NCBI GenBank assembly: GCA_946479435.1
Contig: CAMLFX010000077.1
Span: forward strand, 1 to 16,580
Source of the DNA: an uncultured Sphingobacteriales bacterium
Lineage (GTDB): Bacteria > Bacteroidota > Bacteroidia > Chitinophagales > Chitinophagaceae
Reading direction: 5' to 3'
Length of the DNA: 16,580 nucleotides
Every line of letters starts with the position of its first letter. The stretch's first letter is position 1. This document shows, piece after piece, positions 1 through 7,186 of the stretch. A program made the position numbers and the translations under genes. Below the pieces are notes generated by a model. The model did no database searches, had not been told where the DNA came from, and saw only the letters and a program-made list of their open reading frames with translations.

Positions 1-44
1 CACCTGCATCAAGGCTATACTTACAGAATAATTATCTTGCAGCC

Positions 45-788
45 ATGCCGTTCACTTTCGCCCATCCCGCTATCATACTGCCACTTACCAAACTGCCCCA
101 CAGGTATTATTCCCTCACAGCACTTATCATCGGCGCTATTACTCCTGACTTCGAATACTTCCTGCGTTTAAACATATTGAGTATTTATAGTCATACAATA
201 CTGGGGATATTTTACTTTGACTTGCCATTAGTTATTTTGCTGTGTTTTACATTTCATTTATTAGTGCGCGATAAACTTGTAACTAATCTGCCAACGGCTT
301 TAGCTGAGAGATTAAATAGTATATCTGTGTTTAATTGGAGTAAATGTTTTCAGGCGAATTGGATAGTGATTATCATAAGTGCAGTGATAGGTATAGGTTC
401 TCATCTTCTATGGGATAGTTTTACACATGAACACGGGTATTTTGTTTCTAATATTCAGTTGCTAATGAGGATTATATCAATAGCAGGTTGGGATGTTCCA
501 GTGTATAAAATCATCCAGCACAGTAGCACTGTCATCGGCTTACTTTTAATTATAGCAGTGATCTACAACTTACCCAGGCAAAAAGTAGTGGCCGCTAGCA
601 ATAGGTTTTATTGGCTTATTATAGTATTAACTATAATGATGATGTTAGGCTTACGAATGTTGTTGGTAGCAAGTATTAATATTGGGAGCCTTGTGGTTAC
701 TATGATAGCAGGCGTACTCTTAGGAATTATTATTGCATCTTTGAAAACTATTAATGATGTTAGTTTTAAGAAAAGCAGGAGTAACTGA
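45..788 (+). CDS. DUF4184-family integral membrane protein
   Basis: The product is 247 residues. It opens with a MPFTFAHPAIILPL segment that I recognise as the N-terminal signature of the DUF4184 family; biochemical function is unknown. About five to six hydrophobic segments are visible (roughly residues 22-42, 50-74, 106-122, 161-176, 188-209, 212-232). Conserved-looking polar residues sit at H7, D35 (in GAITPDFEYF), H120 and D124 (SHLLWD), and H128/H130 (THEHG). This His/Asp pattern recalls the membrane-bound metal-dependent hydrolase group (YdjM/DUF457), so a metal-dependent membrane hydrolase is a possible but unproven role. The ATG at 45 is chosen because the family signature begins exactly there. 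No promoter can be judged because only 44 nt lie upstream. The last 35 nt overlap the acetyltransferase gene in another frame, so the two are probably cotranscribed. The gene looks AT-rich compared with later genes. Confidence 0.85.
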   Translation: MPFTFAHPAIILPLTKLPHRYYSLTALIIGAITPDFEYFLRLNILSIYSHTILGIFYFDLPLVILLCFTFHLLVRDKLVTNLPTALAERLNSISVFNWSKCFQANWIVIIISAVIGIGSHLLWDSFTHEHGYFVSNIQLLMRIISIAGWDVPVYKIIQHSSTVIGLLLIIAVIYNLPRQKVVAASNRFYWLIIVLTIMMMLGLRMLLVASINIGSLVVTMIAGVLLGIIIASLKTINDVSFKKSRSN

Positions 789-1185
789 TGTTTCTGCAAT
801 AACGCAGTTATCACATCAATTAGGCTATGAGATAAGTGAATCTGGTAGCTTTTCTAATCTCGAATATATCCTGAATAGCAAGTGCGATATTGTGTTTGTT
901 GCAGAGTATGAAAATAAGGTTGTAGGCTGGATACAAGTATCTAAACTAATACACCTGGAGACAGGAATGTTTTGCGAAATAGTAGGGCTTGTTATTGATG
1001 CGACGGTGCGTAGTAAGGGAATAGGCAGGCAAATGGTAGAACAGGCAATTGAATGGACAAAGGCAAATAACTGCAAAAGACTGGTAGTACGATCGAATGT
1101 GATACGTAATGATACTCACAGGTTTTATACAAACAACGGATTTGAAGAAAAAAAAGAACAAAAGATATTTGAGATGAATATTTGA
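754..1185 (+). CDS. GNAT-family N-acetyltransferase
   Basis: The 143-residue product is a single GNAT domain, which transfers an acetyl group from acetyl-CoA to an amine; the substrate cannot be told from sequence. Strand beta1 is the opening LVLRKAGVTDVSAI. Motif A lies at about residues 75-93 (VGLVIDATVRSKGIGRQM), giving the R-x-x-G-x-G pyrophosphate-binding loop at R86-G91. The C-terminal HRFYTNNGF (122-130) carries the usual Tyr (Y125) near the acetyl-CoA thiol. Length fits a minimal family member. Two ATG codons (754 and 757) are adjacent, and either leaves beta1 intact. Both lie inside the upstream membrane-protein gene, giving a 32-35 nt overlap and suggesting coupled translation. There is no obvious Shine-Dalgarno, as is usual in this phylum. 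The gene ends 36 nt from the stop of a convergent gene. Confidence 0.9.
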   Translation: MMLVLRKAGVTDVSAITQLSHQLGYEISESGSFSNLEYILNSKCDIVFVAEYENKVVGWIQVSKLIHLETGMFCEIVGLVIDATVRSKGIGRQMVEQAIEWTKANNCKRLVVRSNVIRNDTHRFYTNNGFEEKKEQKIFEMNI

Positions 1186-1221
1186 CGTGCGTCTAAATAA
1201 TCCGTTTAATACAGTGTATAG

Positions 1222-1869
1222 TTAATATACTTTGTTCTTATTACGGTAATCGCCCCGTTTCCAGGCCTCATAAAACTCTGCCCAAGCCAATGGATTGAAA
1301 ATATTCATAGGCTTTTGCTGGCCGTAATAAGTTGATAATACAGCCTGCTGGTTTTGATATGCAGACTGATTTTCGTTACCATCGTGTGGCATAGTGTATG
1401 CTAATGCACGTAGCGTGAGTGCATTTGTATTTTTACGGGCAAGTTCTAATTGATCGTCCGGAATATGCCAGTTTTTGAAAGCATAGTCAAACTGTTCTTT
1501 TGATGGTACTGGCCGGATAATGGTTTCAGGTAAATAAAAAGTATCCTGCACCATTAATTGTATCAGTGAAAAATAGTGGCCCTTGAGGTCTTTAGGTACA
1601 GCATATTGCTTGCTACGAAAGCCCAAGGCGGAAAACTGCAAGGTATCGCCTTTATATACTACTACAGAGAATACACCCTTATCGCTCGATTCTACGCCTC
1701 TATCTTTATTAAGCACCAAAACCGTAACGCCGGGTACAGCGCGAAGGCTATCTGCAGTCATAGTGACCCCGTTTATCTGTATGATATTCTCGTAAGGGTC
1801 TTGAGCAAATGCTTTGGGGGCAGCAAAAAGACAAATAATAAAAATGAAACAGCCTAATTTACTTAGCAT
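1222..1869 (-). CDS. Secreted protein with carboxypeptidase-regulatory-like domain
   Basis: The 215-residue product has a clear Sec signal peptide (residues 1-22, hydrophobic core CFIFIICLFAA, likely cleavage after AFA). After it, about 30-105 resembles the CarboxypepD_reg-like/CNA-B fold: PGVTVLVLNKDRGVESSDKG, then FSVVVYKGDTLQFSALGF, the 'DxxGxFxxxVxxGDxLxFSxxGF' pattern common in Bacteroidota exported proteins. The remaining 110 residues, rich in N, Q and Y, match no family I recognise. Only the N-terminal beta-sandwich is present; no TonB-receptor plug or barrel follows, so it is not a truncated SusC-like receptor. The frame can be opened 54 nt further upstream with a TTG at 1923, but ATG at 1869 is preferred because it starts directly at the signal peptide. 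It would act in the periplasm or outer membrane; role unknown. It is convergent with the acetyltransferase and divergent from mrp. Confidence 0.78.
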   Translation of the reverse strand: MLSKLGCFIFIICLFAAPKAFAQDPYENIIQINGVTMTADSLRAVPGVTVLVLNKDRGVESSDKGVFSVVVYKGDTLQFSALGFRSKQYAVPKDLKGHYFSLIQLMVQDTFYLPETIIRPVPSKEQFDYAFKNWHIPDDQLELARKNTNALTLRALAYTMPHDGNENQSAYQNQQAVLSTYYGQQKPMNIFNPLAWAEFYEAWKRGDYRNKNKVY

Positions 1870-1875
1870 GTAGCC

Positions 1876-1908
1876 CAAAGTTACATTGTTTATAATTTTT
1901 TTCTGCAA
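1876..1908 (-). promoter_or_regulatory. Possible -33/-7 promoter of the secreted-protein gene
   Basis: Read on the minus strand, TAACTTTG (1876-1883) matches the Bacteroidota -7 box TAnnTTTG, with a TTG at 1906-1908, 22 nt upstream. The box ends only 6 nt before the ATG at 1869, which would give a leaderless or nearly leaderless mRNA. That makes it a weak call, although it agrees with starting the gene at 1869 rather than 1923. Confidence 0.35.
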
Positions 1909-1988
1909 GTATTGATGTATCAATATTGATAATAAATGTATCAGCGTAATTAGCTGCTATTCTTACACAAAGAAAGAAGTGTATGACG

Positions 1989-1996
1989 TACTTTTG
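1989..1996 (+). promoter_or_regulatory. Putative -7 box of the mrp promoter
   Basis: TACTTTTG fits the TAnnTTTG consensus of the Bacteroidota housekeeping sigma factor and lies 33 nt before the mrp ATG, implying a leader of about 25-30 nt. No good TTG is found at the expected -33 distance, so the call rests on the -7 box and its location. Confidence 0.45.
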
Positions 1997-2029
1997 CACT
2001 CCGATAAGTTACTTTAACAAAGGTTTAGT

Positions 2030-3124
2030 ATGATAACGAAAGAAGCGGTATTAGCTGCGTTAGGCCACGTTCAGGAACCGGATCTTGGTAAAGACCTGGT
2101 GACCCTGAATATGATACAAGATATAGTGGTACATGATAAGAACATATCTTTTATGGTGGTTTTGACCACACCTGCCTGCCCATTAAAAGAACTGATAGAA
2201 AGAGACTGCATAAATGCTATACATGAACGAGTGGATAAAGATGCAGTAGTAACTGTGCGCATGGAGGCTAATGTAGGCAGCAACCGTAAAGACAGTAAAG
2301 CCGTGCTGCCAGGGGTAAAAAACATTATTATGGTGGCATCGGGTAAGGGTGGGGTAGGTAAATCAACCGTATCGGTAAACCTTGCCTTGGGCCTTTCGCA
2401 AGAGGGGGCAAAAGTTGGCATACTGGATGCGGACATATATGGCCCGTCGATACCTATAATGTTGGGTATACGAAACGAAAAGCCTATGATGACCGAAGTA
2501 AATGGCAAGGGTATGATAGTGCCTATTGATGCACACGGTATAAAAGCTATGTCGATAGGTATATTAGTAGATGAAAGGCAGGCTATGATATGGCGGGGGC
2601 CAATGGCCAGTTCTGCATTAAAGCAATTTATAAGCGACGTATTGTGGGGCGAACTAGATTACCTGATAATAGATCTGCCGCCGGGTACAGGCGATGTGCA
2701 CCTTACACTGGTGCAAGCTGTACCGGTAACAGGGGCTGTAATAGTATCTACTCCGCAAGCTGTGGCTGCTGCCGATGCTAAGAAAGCTATCATGATGTTC
2801 AAACAACCACAGATAAACATACCTATCCTGGGTATGGTAGAGAATATGGCTTATTTCACACCGGCTGAATTGCCGGAGAATAAATACTACATATTTGGCA
2901 AGGGTGGTGCAAGGCAAATGGCTGACCAGTTTGAGATACCTTTTCTGGGCGAGTTACCATTAGTACAGGGCATACGCGAGGGTGGTGATAAAGGTATACC
3001 TGCAATACTGGATGAAGCCAACCCTGCAAGAGATATATTTATAGATATAGCACAAAGTGTAGCACGTAATATCTCGATACGCAATGCCAATTTAGAACCC
3101 ACTAAAGTGGTGCATGTTGTTTAA
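2030..3124 (+). CDS. mrp: Mrp/ApbC-type P-loop ATPase, Fe-S cluster carrier
   Basis: The 364-residue protein joins an N-terminal MIP18/DUF59 domain (about 1-82; EPD at 16-18, conserved Cys50 in TTPACPLKE) to a MinD/Mrp-type ATPase domain. The deviant Walker A is SGKGGVGKST (104-113); the switch I region is LDADIYGPS (132-140); the switch II/Walker B region is IIDLPPGTGD (213-222). Family members bind and pass on [4Fe-4S] clusters in the cytosol using ATP. In characterised ApbC/Nbp35 proteins a CxxC near the C terminus holds the bridging cluster; here the equivalent stretch after VENM reads AYFTPAELPENKYYIFGKGG (274-293) with no cysteine. I recall the same replacement in other Bacteroidota homologues, so it is probably a clade feature rather than damage. 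The ATG at 2030 starts at the MIP18 helix. The gene stands alone between its promoter and a strong terminator. Confidence 0.95.
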   Translation: MITKEAVLAALGHVQEPDLGKDLVTLNMIQDIVVHDKNISFMVVLTTPACPLKELIERDCINAIHERVDKDAVVTVRMEANVGSNRKDSKAVLPGVKNIIMVASGKGGVGKSTVSVNLALGLSQEGAKVGILDADIYGPSIPIMLGIRNEKPMMTEVNGKGMIVPIDAHGIKAMSIGILVDERQAMIWRGPMASSALKQFISDVLWGELDYLIIDLPPGTGDVHLTLVQAVPVTGAVIVSTPQAVAAADAKKAIMMFKQPQINIPILGMVENMAYFTPAELPENKYYIFGKGGARQMADQFEIPFLGELPLVQGIREGGDKGIPAILDEANPARDIFIDIAQSVARNISIRNANLEPTKVVHVV

Positions 3125-3137
3125 AATAATTCCCATA

Positions 3138-3173
3138 TAGAAAAAGCCTCACTGGATAGTGAGGCTTTTTCTA
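3138..3173. terminator. Bidirectional intrinsic terminator between mrp and asnS
   Basis: A perfect 16-bp stem (3138-3153 with 3158-3173) closes a GGAT loop. Its core AGCCTCACT/AGTGAGGCT is flanked by A5 on the left and T5 on the right, so it can end transcription from mrp (+) and from asnS (-), whose stop codon lies 17 nt away. Confidence 0.92.
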
Positions 3174-3189
3174 TTACGATATGTTTTAT

Positions 3190-4623
3190 TTAGAATTCAG
3201 CGTTCTTAGGCGTGCGCGGGAAAGGTATTACATCTCGAATATTGGTCATACCCGTAACAAATAAAACAATACGCTCGAAGCCTAAACCAAAGCCGGCATG
3301 CGGTACAGTACCAAAGCGGCGTGTATCTAAATACCAGTACATTTCATCAGTTGGTATGTGCATTTCCTGCATTCTTTGTTCCAACTTGTCCAGGCGTTCT
3401 TCCCTTTGCGAGCCACCCACTATTTCACCAATACCTGGTGCCAGTATATCCATAGCAGCCACGGTTTTACCGTCATCGTTCATACGCATGTAGAACGATT
3501 TGATGTCCTTAGGATAATCGGTAACAATAACCGGCTTTTTAAAGTGCTTTTCCACAAGGTAGCGTTCATGCTCACTTTGCATATCAACACCCCATTTTAC
3601 TTCGTACTGGAATTTCTTCTTCTTGTATGCAGGCGAATCAAGCAATATATCGATAGCCTTAGTGTAAGTAATGCGCTCAAACTCATTGTTCAAAACAAAC
3701 TCCAGCTTTTCTATCAGGCCCATTTCACTACGCTCGTTTTGTGGCTTTTGTTTTTCTTCGTCAGCCAGGCGTTGCGTAAGGAATTCAAGGTCTTCACGGT
3801 TGTTTTCCAGCGCATACTTAATGATATATTTAATGAAATTCTCGGCGAGGTTCATGTTATCCGTAAGATCGTTAAATGCAACCTCCGGTTCTATCATCCA
3901 GAACTCGGCAAGATGTCGCGCTGTGTTTGAATTTTCAGCACGGAATGTAGGGCCAAATGTATATACCTCGCTAAACGCCATAGCGCCTAACTCTGCTTCC
4001 AGCTGCCCGCTAACGGTAAGGTTCGTACTGCGGCCAAAGAAGTCTTCGGTATAGTCTATCTGTCCATCATCTTTACGTGGTGGGTTATCGAAAGGTAATG
4101 TTGTAATACGAAACATTTCACCTGCTCCTTCAGCATCTGATGCTGTAACGATAGGTGTATGCAGGTAAACAAAGCCACGATCGTTAAAGAACTTGTGTAT
4201 AGCATAAGCCAAGGTGTGGCGCACACGGAATACTGCACCAAAAGTATTGGTACGGAAACGCAGGTGTGCTATCTCTCGCAGATATTCGAGGCTTGGACGG
4301 TTTTTTAATTGCAAGGGGAATTTCTCACCATCGCAAGTACCCAATATCTCTACATCATCGGCTTTTATTTCTACCTTTTGGCCCTTGCCCTGCGATGCGA
4401 TAACAGTACCATTCACACTAATAGATGCACCGTTGGTAATATTCTTCAGCACTGCGTCATCCATGTTATTGAAGTCAATAACTACCTGTATGTTATTCAT
4501 GCAGGAGCCATCGTTCAAGGCTATAAATGTGTTGTTGCGGAAAGAACGAATCCATCCTTTTACATTAACCGGATAGTTGAACTTCTCGTTCTGTAAAATG
4601 TCTTTGATCTTAGTACGTGGCAT
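3190..4623 (-). CDS. asnS: Asparaginyl-tRNA synthetase
   Basis: The 477-residue product is a class IIb aminoacyl-tRNA synthetase that charges tRNA-Asn with asparagine in the cytosol. An N-terminal OB-fold anticodon-binding domain spans about 18-105 ([20 protein letters not shown]). The catalytic core follows: motif 1 region about 135-158, motif 2 beginning [21 protein letters not shown] (227-247), and motif 3 [10 protein letters not shown] (444-453), ending in the family-typical [11 protein letters not shown]. The C terminus and the asparaginyl-type motif 2 favour AsnRS over AspRS or LysRS. Length fits the bacterial enzyme. The gene starts 45 nt after ppa on the same strand, so the two are probably an operon, although a possible private promoter lies in the gap. 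It ends at the terminator shared with mrp. The ATG begins directly with the conserved N-terminal region. Confidence 0.97.
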   Translation of the reverse strand: MPRTKIKDILQNEKFNYPVNVKGWIRSFRNNTFIALNDGSCMNNIQVVIDFNNMDDAVLKNITNGASISVNGTVIASQGKGQKVEIKADDVEILGTCDGEKFPLQLKNRPSLEYLREIAHLRFRTNTFGAVFRVRHTLAYAIHKFFNDRGFVYLHTPIVTASDAEGAGEMFRITTLPFDNPPRKDDGQIDYTEDFFGRSTNLTVSGQLEAELGAMAFSEVYTFGPTFRAENSNTARHLAEFWMIEPEVAFNDLTDNMNLAENFIKYIIKYALENNREDLEFLTQRLADEEKQKPQNERSEMGLIEKLEFVLNNEFERITYTKAIDILLDSPAYKKKKFQYEVKWGVDMQSEHERYLVEKHFKKPVIVTDYPKDIKSFYMRMNDDGKTVAAMDILAPGIGEIVGGSQREERLDKLEQRMQEMHIPTDEMYWYLDTRRFGTVPHAGFGLGFERIVLFVTGMTNIRDVIPFPRTPKNAEF

Positions 4624-4633
4624 GTGTTATAAA

Positions 4634-4658
4634 AAATCAGAAGTCAAAAGTCAAAAAA
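4634..4658. repeat. Short heptad repeat AGTCAAA upstream of asnS
   Basis: The spacer between ppa and asnS holds tandem AAGTCAAAAGTCAAAA preceded by ATCAG, that is about two to three degenerate copies of an AGTCAAA/AGTCAGA heptad. On the asnS strand it reads as T-rich TTTTGACTTTTGACTTCTGA and lies entirely in the 5' leader. Too short for a firm class. From memory such heptad strings occur between genes in other Bacteroidota genomes. Confidence 0.5.
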
Positions 4659-4659
4659 C

Positions 4660-4667
4660 CAAAACTA
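4660..4667 (-). promoter_or_regulatory. Possible -7 box of a private asnS promoter
   Basis: On the minus strand TAGTTTTG follows the ppa stop codon by 1 nt and fits TAnnTTTG, 36 nt before the asnS ATG. No TTG lies at the right -33 distance, and the region is T-rich, so chance is likely. If real, asnS could be transcribed independently of ppa. Confidence 0.25.
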
Positions 4668-4668
4668 A

Positions 4669-5232
4669 CTATATAGTTGTATTGGCTTCTTTTTGTTTGT
4701 TACCAAATTTTACCTGATAATCGTTTATGCTGTGTTGCAATATTTTTTTTGCCAGTCGTGCGCCCTGGAAGTCCTCGATTTTTACCACCTTATTTTCCAG
4801 TTTTTTATATTCTTCAAAAAAGTGGCGCAGCTCTTCAATAAAATAAGATGGGAGCTCGCTAATATCATTGATGTGAGCCACACTCATATCGTTAGCACAA
4901 ACTGCTATCAGTTTATCATCGGCTTCACCCTGGTCAAGCATGCGCATAACGCCAATTATTTTAGCCTCAACCAGGCAAAGAGGTTGCATATCTATCTGCG
5001 ATAGTACTAATATATCCAACGGATCATTGTCGTCGCAATAGGTTTGGGGGATAAAGCCATAATTAGCAGGGTAATATACTGATGAATATAGTACGCGATC
5101 CAGCCTTAGCAGGCCGGTTTCTTTATCCAGTTCGTATTTCGCCCTTGAATTTCTGGGTATTTCAATAATTGCATTTACTTTGTCCGGCACATGGTCGCCA
5201 TAACTCACTGAATGCCATGGGTTGAAGCTCAT
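4669..5232 (-). CDS. ppa: Family I inorganic pyrophosphatase
   Basis: The 187-residue cytosolic enzyme hydrolyses pyrophosphate to two phosphates, pulling forward reactions such as tRNA charging and nucleotide polymerisation. Metal- and substrate-binding residues of family I are all visible: E24, K32 and E34 in [22 protein letters not shown] (54-64); the signature D-x-D-P-x-x metal site in [10 protein letters not shown] (D68, D70, D73); and D100, D105 and K107 in [10 protein letters not shown]. Length is close to the roughly 175 residues of the bacterial hexameric enzyme, with a short charged C-terminal tail (KQKEANTTI). It is probably the first gene of a ppa-asnS unit, divergent from exbB, with a -7-like box upstream. 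Confidence 0.96.
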   Translation of the reverse strand: MSFNPWHSVSYGDHVPDKVNAIIEIPRNSRAKYELDKETGLLRLDRVLYSSVYYPANYGFIPQTYCDDNDPLDILVLSQIDMQPLCLVEAKIIGVMRMLDQGEADDKLIAVCANDMSVAHINDISELPSYFIEELRHFFEEYKKLENKVVKIEDFQGARLAKKILQHSINDYQVKFGNKQKEANTTI

Positions 5233-5266
5233 TATGTATTTGTGTTTATCTGTTTGCTTTGAGGTG

Positions 5267-5274
5267 CAAAGGTA
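5267..5274 (-). promoter_or_regulatory. Putative -7 box of the ppa promoter
   Basis: Read on the minus strand, TACCTTTG matches TAnnTTTG and lies 34 nt before the ppa ATG, giving a leader of about 30 nt. The nearest upstream TTG is only 13 nt from the box, shorter than the usual 17-23, so the -33 element is poor. Confidence 0.45.
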
Positions 5275-5326
5275 ATTGTTAAAATTGCAATGGCGAGCGG
5301 GCTGTTTACAAAAAAATAATATCTTC

Positions 5327-5348
5327 GGTACTGCCTCGGCAGGGTACC
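5327..5348. repeat. Imperfect inverted repeat between ppa and exbB
   Basis: GGTAC (5327-5331) pairs with GTACC (5344-5348), and TGC (5332-5334) with GCA (5339-5341), leaving a four-base loop and a two-base GG bulge. It sits between the two divergent promoters, with no T-run on either side that would make it a convincing terminator. It could be an operator or a chance palindrome. Confidence 0.35.
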
Positions 5349-5469
5349 AAATTTCTAGCTATATAAATAAAGAAACGCTGATTGGCAGGAGGTTTTAAGG
5401 CACGATTTTTAGTAAAGTCATATCATTGTAAAGCTCTAATAAGTTAATAATAAAAATTAAAAGCACGAG

Positions 5470-5499
5470 TTGTTTTTATGAAGCGTACCTATATCTTTG
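5470..5499 (+). promoter_or_regulatory. Promoter of the exbB-exbD-exbD-tonB operon
   Basis: TTG (5470-5472), a 19-nt spacer and TATCTTTG (5492-5499) match the Bacteroidota -33/-7 consensus in both boxes and spacing. This is the best promoter in the window. Transcription would start near 5505, giving a leader of about 60 nt before exbB. Confidence 0.65.
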
Positions 5500-5566
5500 C
5501 AACCACACATATCTCAAAGAGTTTTTAATAACTAAACAAGTTTAAAAAATCCAAAAAAACAGAATT

Positions 5567-6400
5567 ATGGCAGATGTAAAAACAGCCGCAGCTAAAACAG
5601 GTTCGCATGCAGGCAAACCAAAGAATTCTAACAACTTCGGTATCAACCTGATTGTTGTTTTAGTATGTATTGGTGTGGCTGAGCTTATCTTTCACATGGT
5701 ATTCGGATCAGCAGCAAACTTTAAAGACGCAGACAAGCACGTGCCCGCCAACTTTTTGGGTACCATGTACATGGGTGGATGGGTTGTACCTATCCTGATG
5801 GCCACTACATTAACACTTATCGCTTTCTGCGTTGAGCGCGCACTTACCATTGTAAAAGCAAAGGGTAAAGTAAATTCGGCAGAGTTTGTACGTAAAGTAC
5901 AATACCACCTGGCTAACAAAAATGTTGATGCAGCTTTGGCTGAATGCGATAAGCAAGCCGGTTCTGTAGGTAATGTAATGCGTGCAGGCCTGGTAAAATA
6001 CCGCGAAATGATCAACAACACTGAAATGGATACTGACCAGAAAGTATTGAGCATTCAAAAAGAAATAGAAGAAGCTACTTCGCTTGAACTGCCTATGCTT
6101 GAAAAGAACCTGGTGTTCCTTTCTACTATCGCATCAGTAGCAACCCTACTGGGTCTGTTTGGTACGGTATTGGGTATGATCCGTTCATTTGCTGCAATGG
6201 CGAATGCAGGTGCTCCTGATGCTGCCGCCCTTGCTGCTGGTATTTCTGAAGCCCTGATCAATACAGCGCTTGGTATCGGTACGTCATTCCTTGCAATTGT
6301 AACTTATAACTTCTTCACTACCCTGATTGATGGTATCACTTATGGTATTGATGAAAGCGGCTTTACTTTAACTCAAAGCTTTGCTACTAACTACAGGTAA
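5567..6400 (+). CDS. exbB: ExbB/TolQ/MotA-family proton channel subunit
   Basis: The 277-residue inner-membrane protein belongs to the MotA/TolQ/ExbB family, which with ExbD uses the proton gradient to drive TonB. Hydrophobic segments are at about 24-46, 71-91, 180-206 and 222-252. The first is an extra N-terminal segment compared with the three-helix E. coli ExbB and is usual in this phylum. The channel-forming helices carry the family signatures LLGLFGTVLGMI (194-205; T200 is equivalent to E. coli ExbB T148) and GISEALINTALGIG (225-238; T233 is equivalent to T181). The cytoplasmic domain lies between about 92 and 178. It is followed by two exbD genes and tonB, so the TonB system rather than TolQR or a flagellar motor is the right assignment. 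A tidy promoter lies upstream; the 93-nt gap to the next gene is the longest in the operon. Confidence 0.93.
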   Translation: MADVKTAAAKTGSHAGKPKNSNNFGINLIVVLVCIGVAELIFHMVFGSAANFKDADKHVPANFLGTMYMGGWVVPILMATTLTLIAFCVERALTIVKAKGKVNSAEFVRKVQYHLANKNVDAALAECDKQAGSVGNVMRAGLVKYREMINNTEMDTDQKVLSIQKEIEEATSLELPMLEKNLVFLSTIASVATLLGLFGTVLGMIRSFAAMANAGAPDAAALAAGISEALINTALGIGTSFLAIVTYNFFTTLIDGITYGIDESGFTLTQSFATNYR

Positions 6401-6493
6401 TAAATAAGCTGTTAGCAGAAAATTGTGAAAAAGATTTGTGGAATAATGACGGTTTTGAATCTTATTACTAATTAATAGCAGAAAAAAACTAAG

Positions 6494-7153
6494 ATGCCTA
6501 AAGTAAAAATGCCACGGAAAAGCACCACCGTCGATATGACGGCGATGTGCGACGTAGCCTTCCTGCTGCTGACATTCTTCATGTTGGCAACCAAGTTTAA
6601 GCCGGATGAGCCAGTTACCGTGAAAACTCCGGCTTCTATATCGGAGATACCTATTCCGGATAACGACATCATGCTAATAACCATTGACCCGAAAGGACGC
6701 ATATTCTTCTCGATAGATAATAAGAACATGCGCAGGTCGTTGATAGAAAATATTGACGAATATAAAGGCCTGAACCTTACTACGGACGAGATGAACAAAT
6801 TTGCCATCGGTTCGTCGGTAGGTGTACCTTTCAGCCAGTTGAAATCATATCTTAATGCACAACCTGAGCAGCAAAAAGAATTTGATTTAAGTACACAAGG
6901 TGTACCTGCTGATACTTCGGTAACCAATGAGAACAATGAACTGGCTGCATGGATAAGGACTGCGAGAAACACCAACCCCAAATTACGTATTGTAATTAAA
7001 GCTGACGGATCAACATCATATCCCGAAGTAAGAAAAGTAATACGTACGCTGGAAGGCTGGAAAATATTCAAATTCAATCTGCTTACCAGTTTGAAAGCTG
7101 TGCCACCGGGCACTGCCGCATGGGAAATGCAACAAGGTGGTAAAAAAGAGTAA
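6494..7153 (+). CDS. exbD: ExbD-family biopolymer transport protein, first copy
   Basis: The 219-residue protein has the ExbD/TolR layout: a short cytoplasmic N terminus, one transmembrane helix at about 18-38, and a periplasmic domain. The proton-carrying aspartate is D20 in VDMTAMCDVAFLLLTFFML (equivalent to E. coli ExbD D25). It is well above the 141 residues of E. coli ExbD. The extra length is an insert of about 60 residues around 85-150 within the periplasmic domain, before the conserved KLRIVIKADGSTSYPEVRKVI segment (163-183). Such long ExbDs are usual in Bacteroidota. It differs in sequence from the second copy 33 nt downstream, so it is a paralogue rather than a recent duplicate. It probably forms a heteromeric ExbD dimer or a separate complex within the ExbB pore; that is inference. 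A second possible start is M6. Confidence 0.92.
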   Translation: MPKVKMPRKSTTVDMTAMCDVAFLLLTFFMLATKFKPDEPVTVKTPASISEIPIPDNDIMLITIDPKGRIFFSIDNKNMRRSLIENIDEYKGLNLTTDEMNKFAIGSSVGVPFSQLKSYLNAQPEQQKEFDLSTQGVPADTSVTNENNELAAWIRTARNTNPKLRIVIKADGSTSYPEVRKVIRTLEGWKIFKFNLLTSLKAVPPGTAAWEMQQGGKKE

Positions 7154-7186
7154 CTATTCGTTTAACGTTATAAAATATTTTGTTCC

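Larger units (their letters stand above)
5233..5566. other. Divergent ppa/exbB intergenic region (334 nt)
   Basis: No gene is visible in this gap. It contains a -7-like box for ppa on the minus strand, a full -33/-7 promoter for exbB on the plus strand, and between them an imperfect inverted repeat (5327-5348). The exbB-proximal part is A-rich, including runs just before the ATG, which is the usual translation-initiation context in this phylum in place of a Shine-Dalgarno. I see no tRNA or recognisable riboswitch. Confidence 0.6.

Noticed and set aside
1216..1230. Small hairpin between the acetyltransferase and the secreted-protein gene
   Set aside because: GTATA/TATAC makes only five weak pairs, without a T-run on either side, so it is not a credible terminator.
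1870..1923. N-terminal extension of the secreted protein from TTG 1923
   Set aside because: It would put 18 polar residues before a complete signal peptide; ATG at 1869 is better placed.
2071..2508. 145-codon open frame antisense to mrp
   Set aside because: It is a shadow of the P-loop region; the reversed Gly-rich codons produce a Pro/Ser-rich product with no family match.
3358..3930. 190-codon open frame antisense to asnS
   Set aside because: It lies wholly inside a well-supported synthetase gene, lacks any recognisable domain, and its composition follows the complementary strand.
6413..6485. Direct repeat TAGCAGAAAA (6413-6422 and 6476-6485) between exbB and exbD1
   Set aside because: Two 10-nt copies in an A-rich spacer have no clear function and could easily arise by chance.
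6472..7113. 213-codon open frame antisense to exbD1
   Set aside because: The plus-strand frame carries clear ExbD motifs and operon context; the reverse frame shows no domain or start signal.
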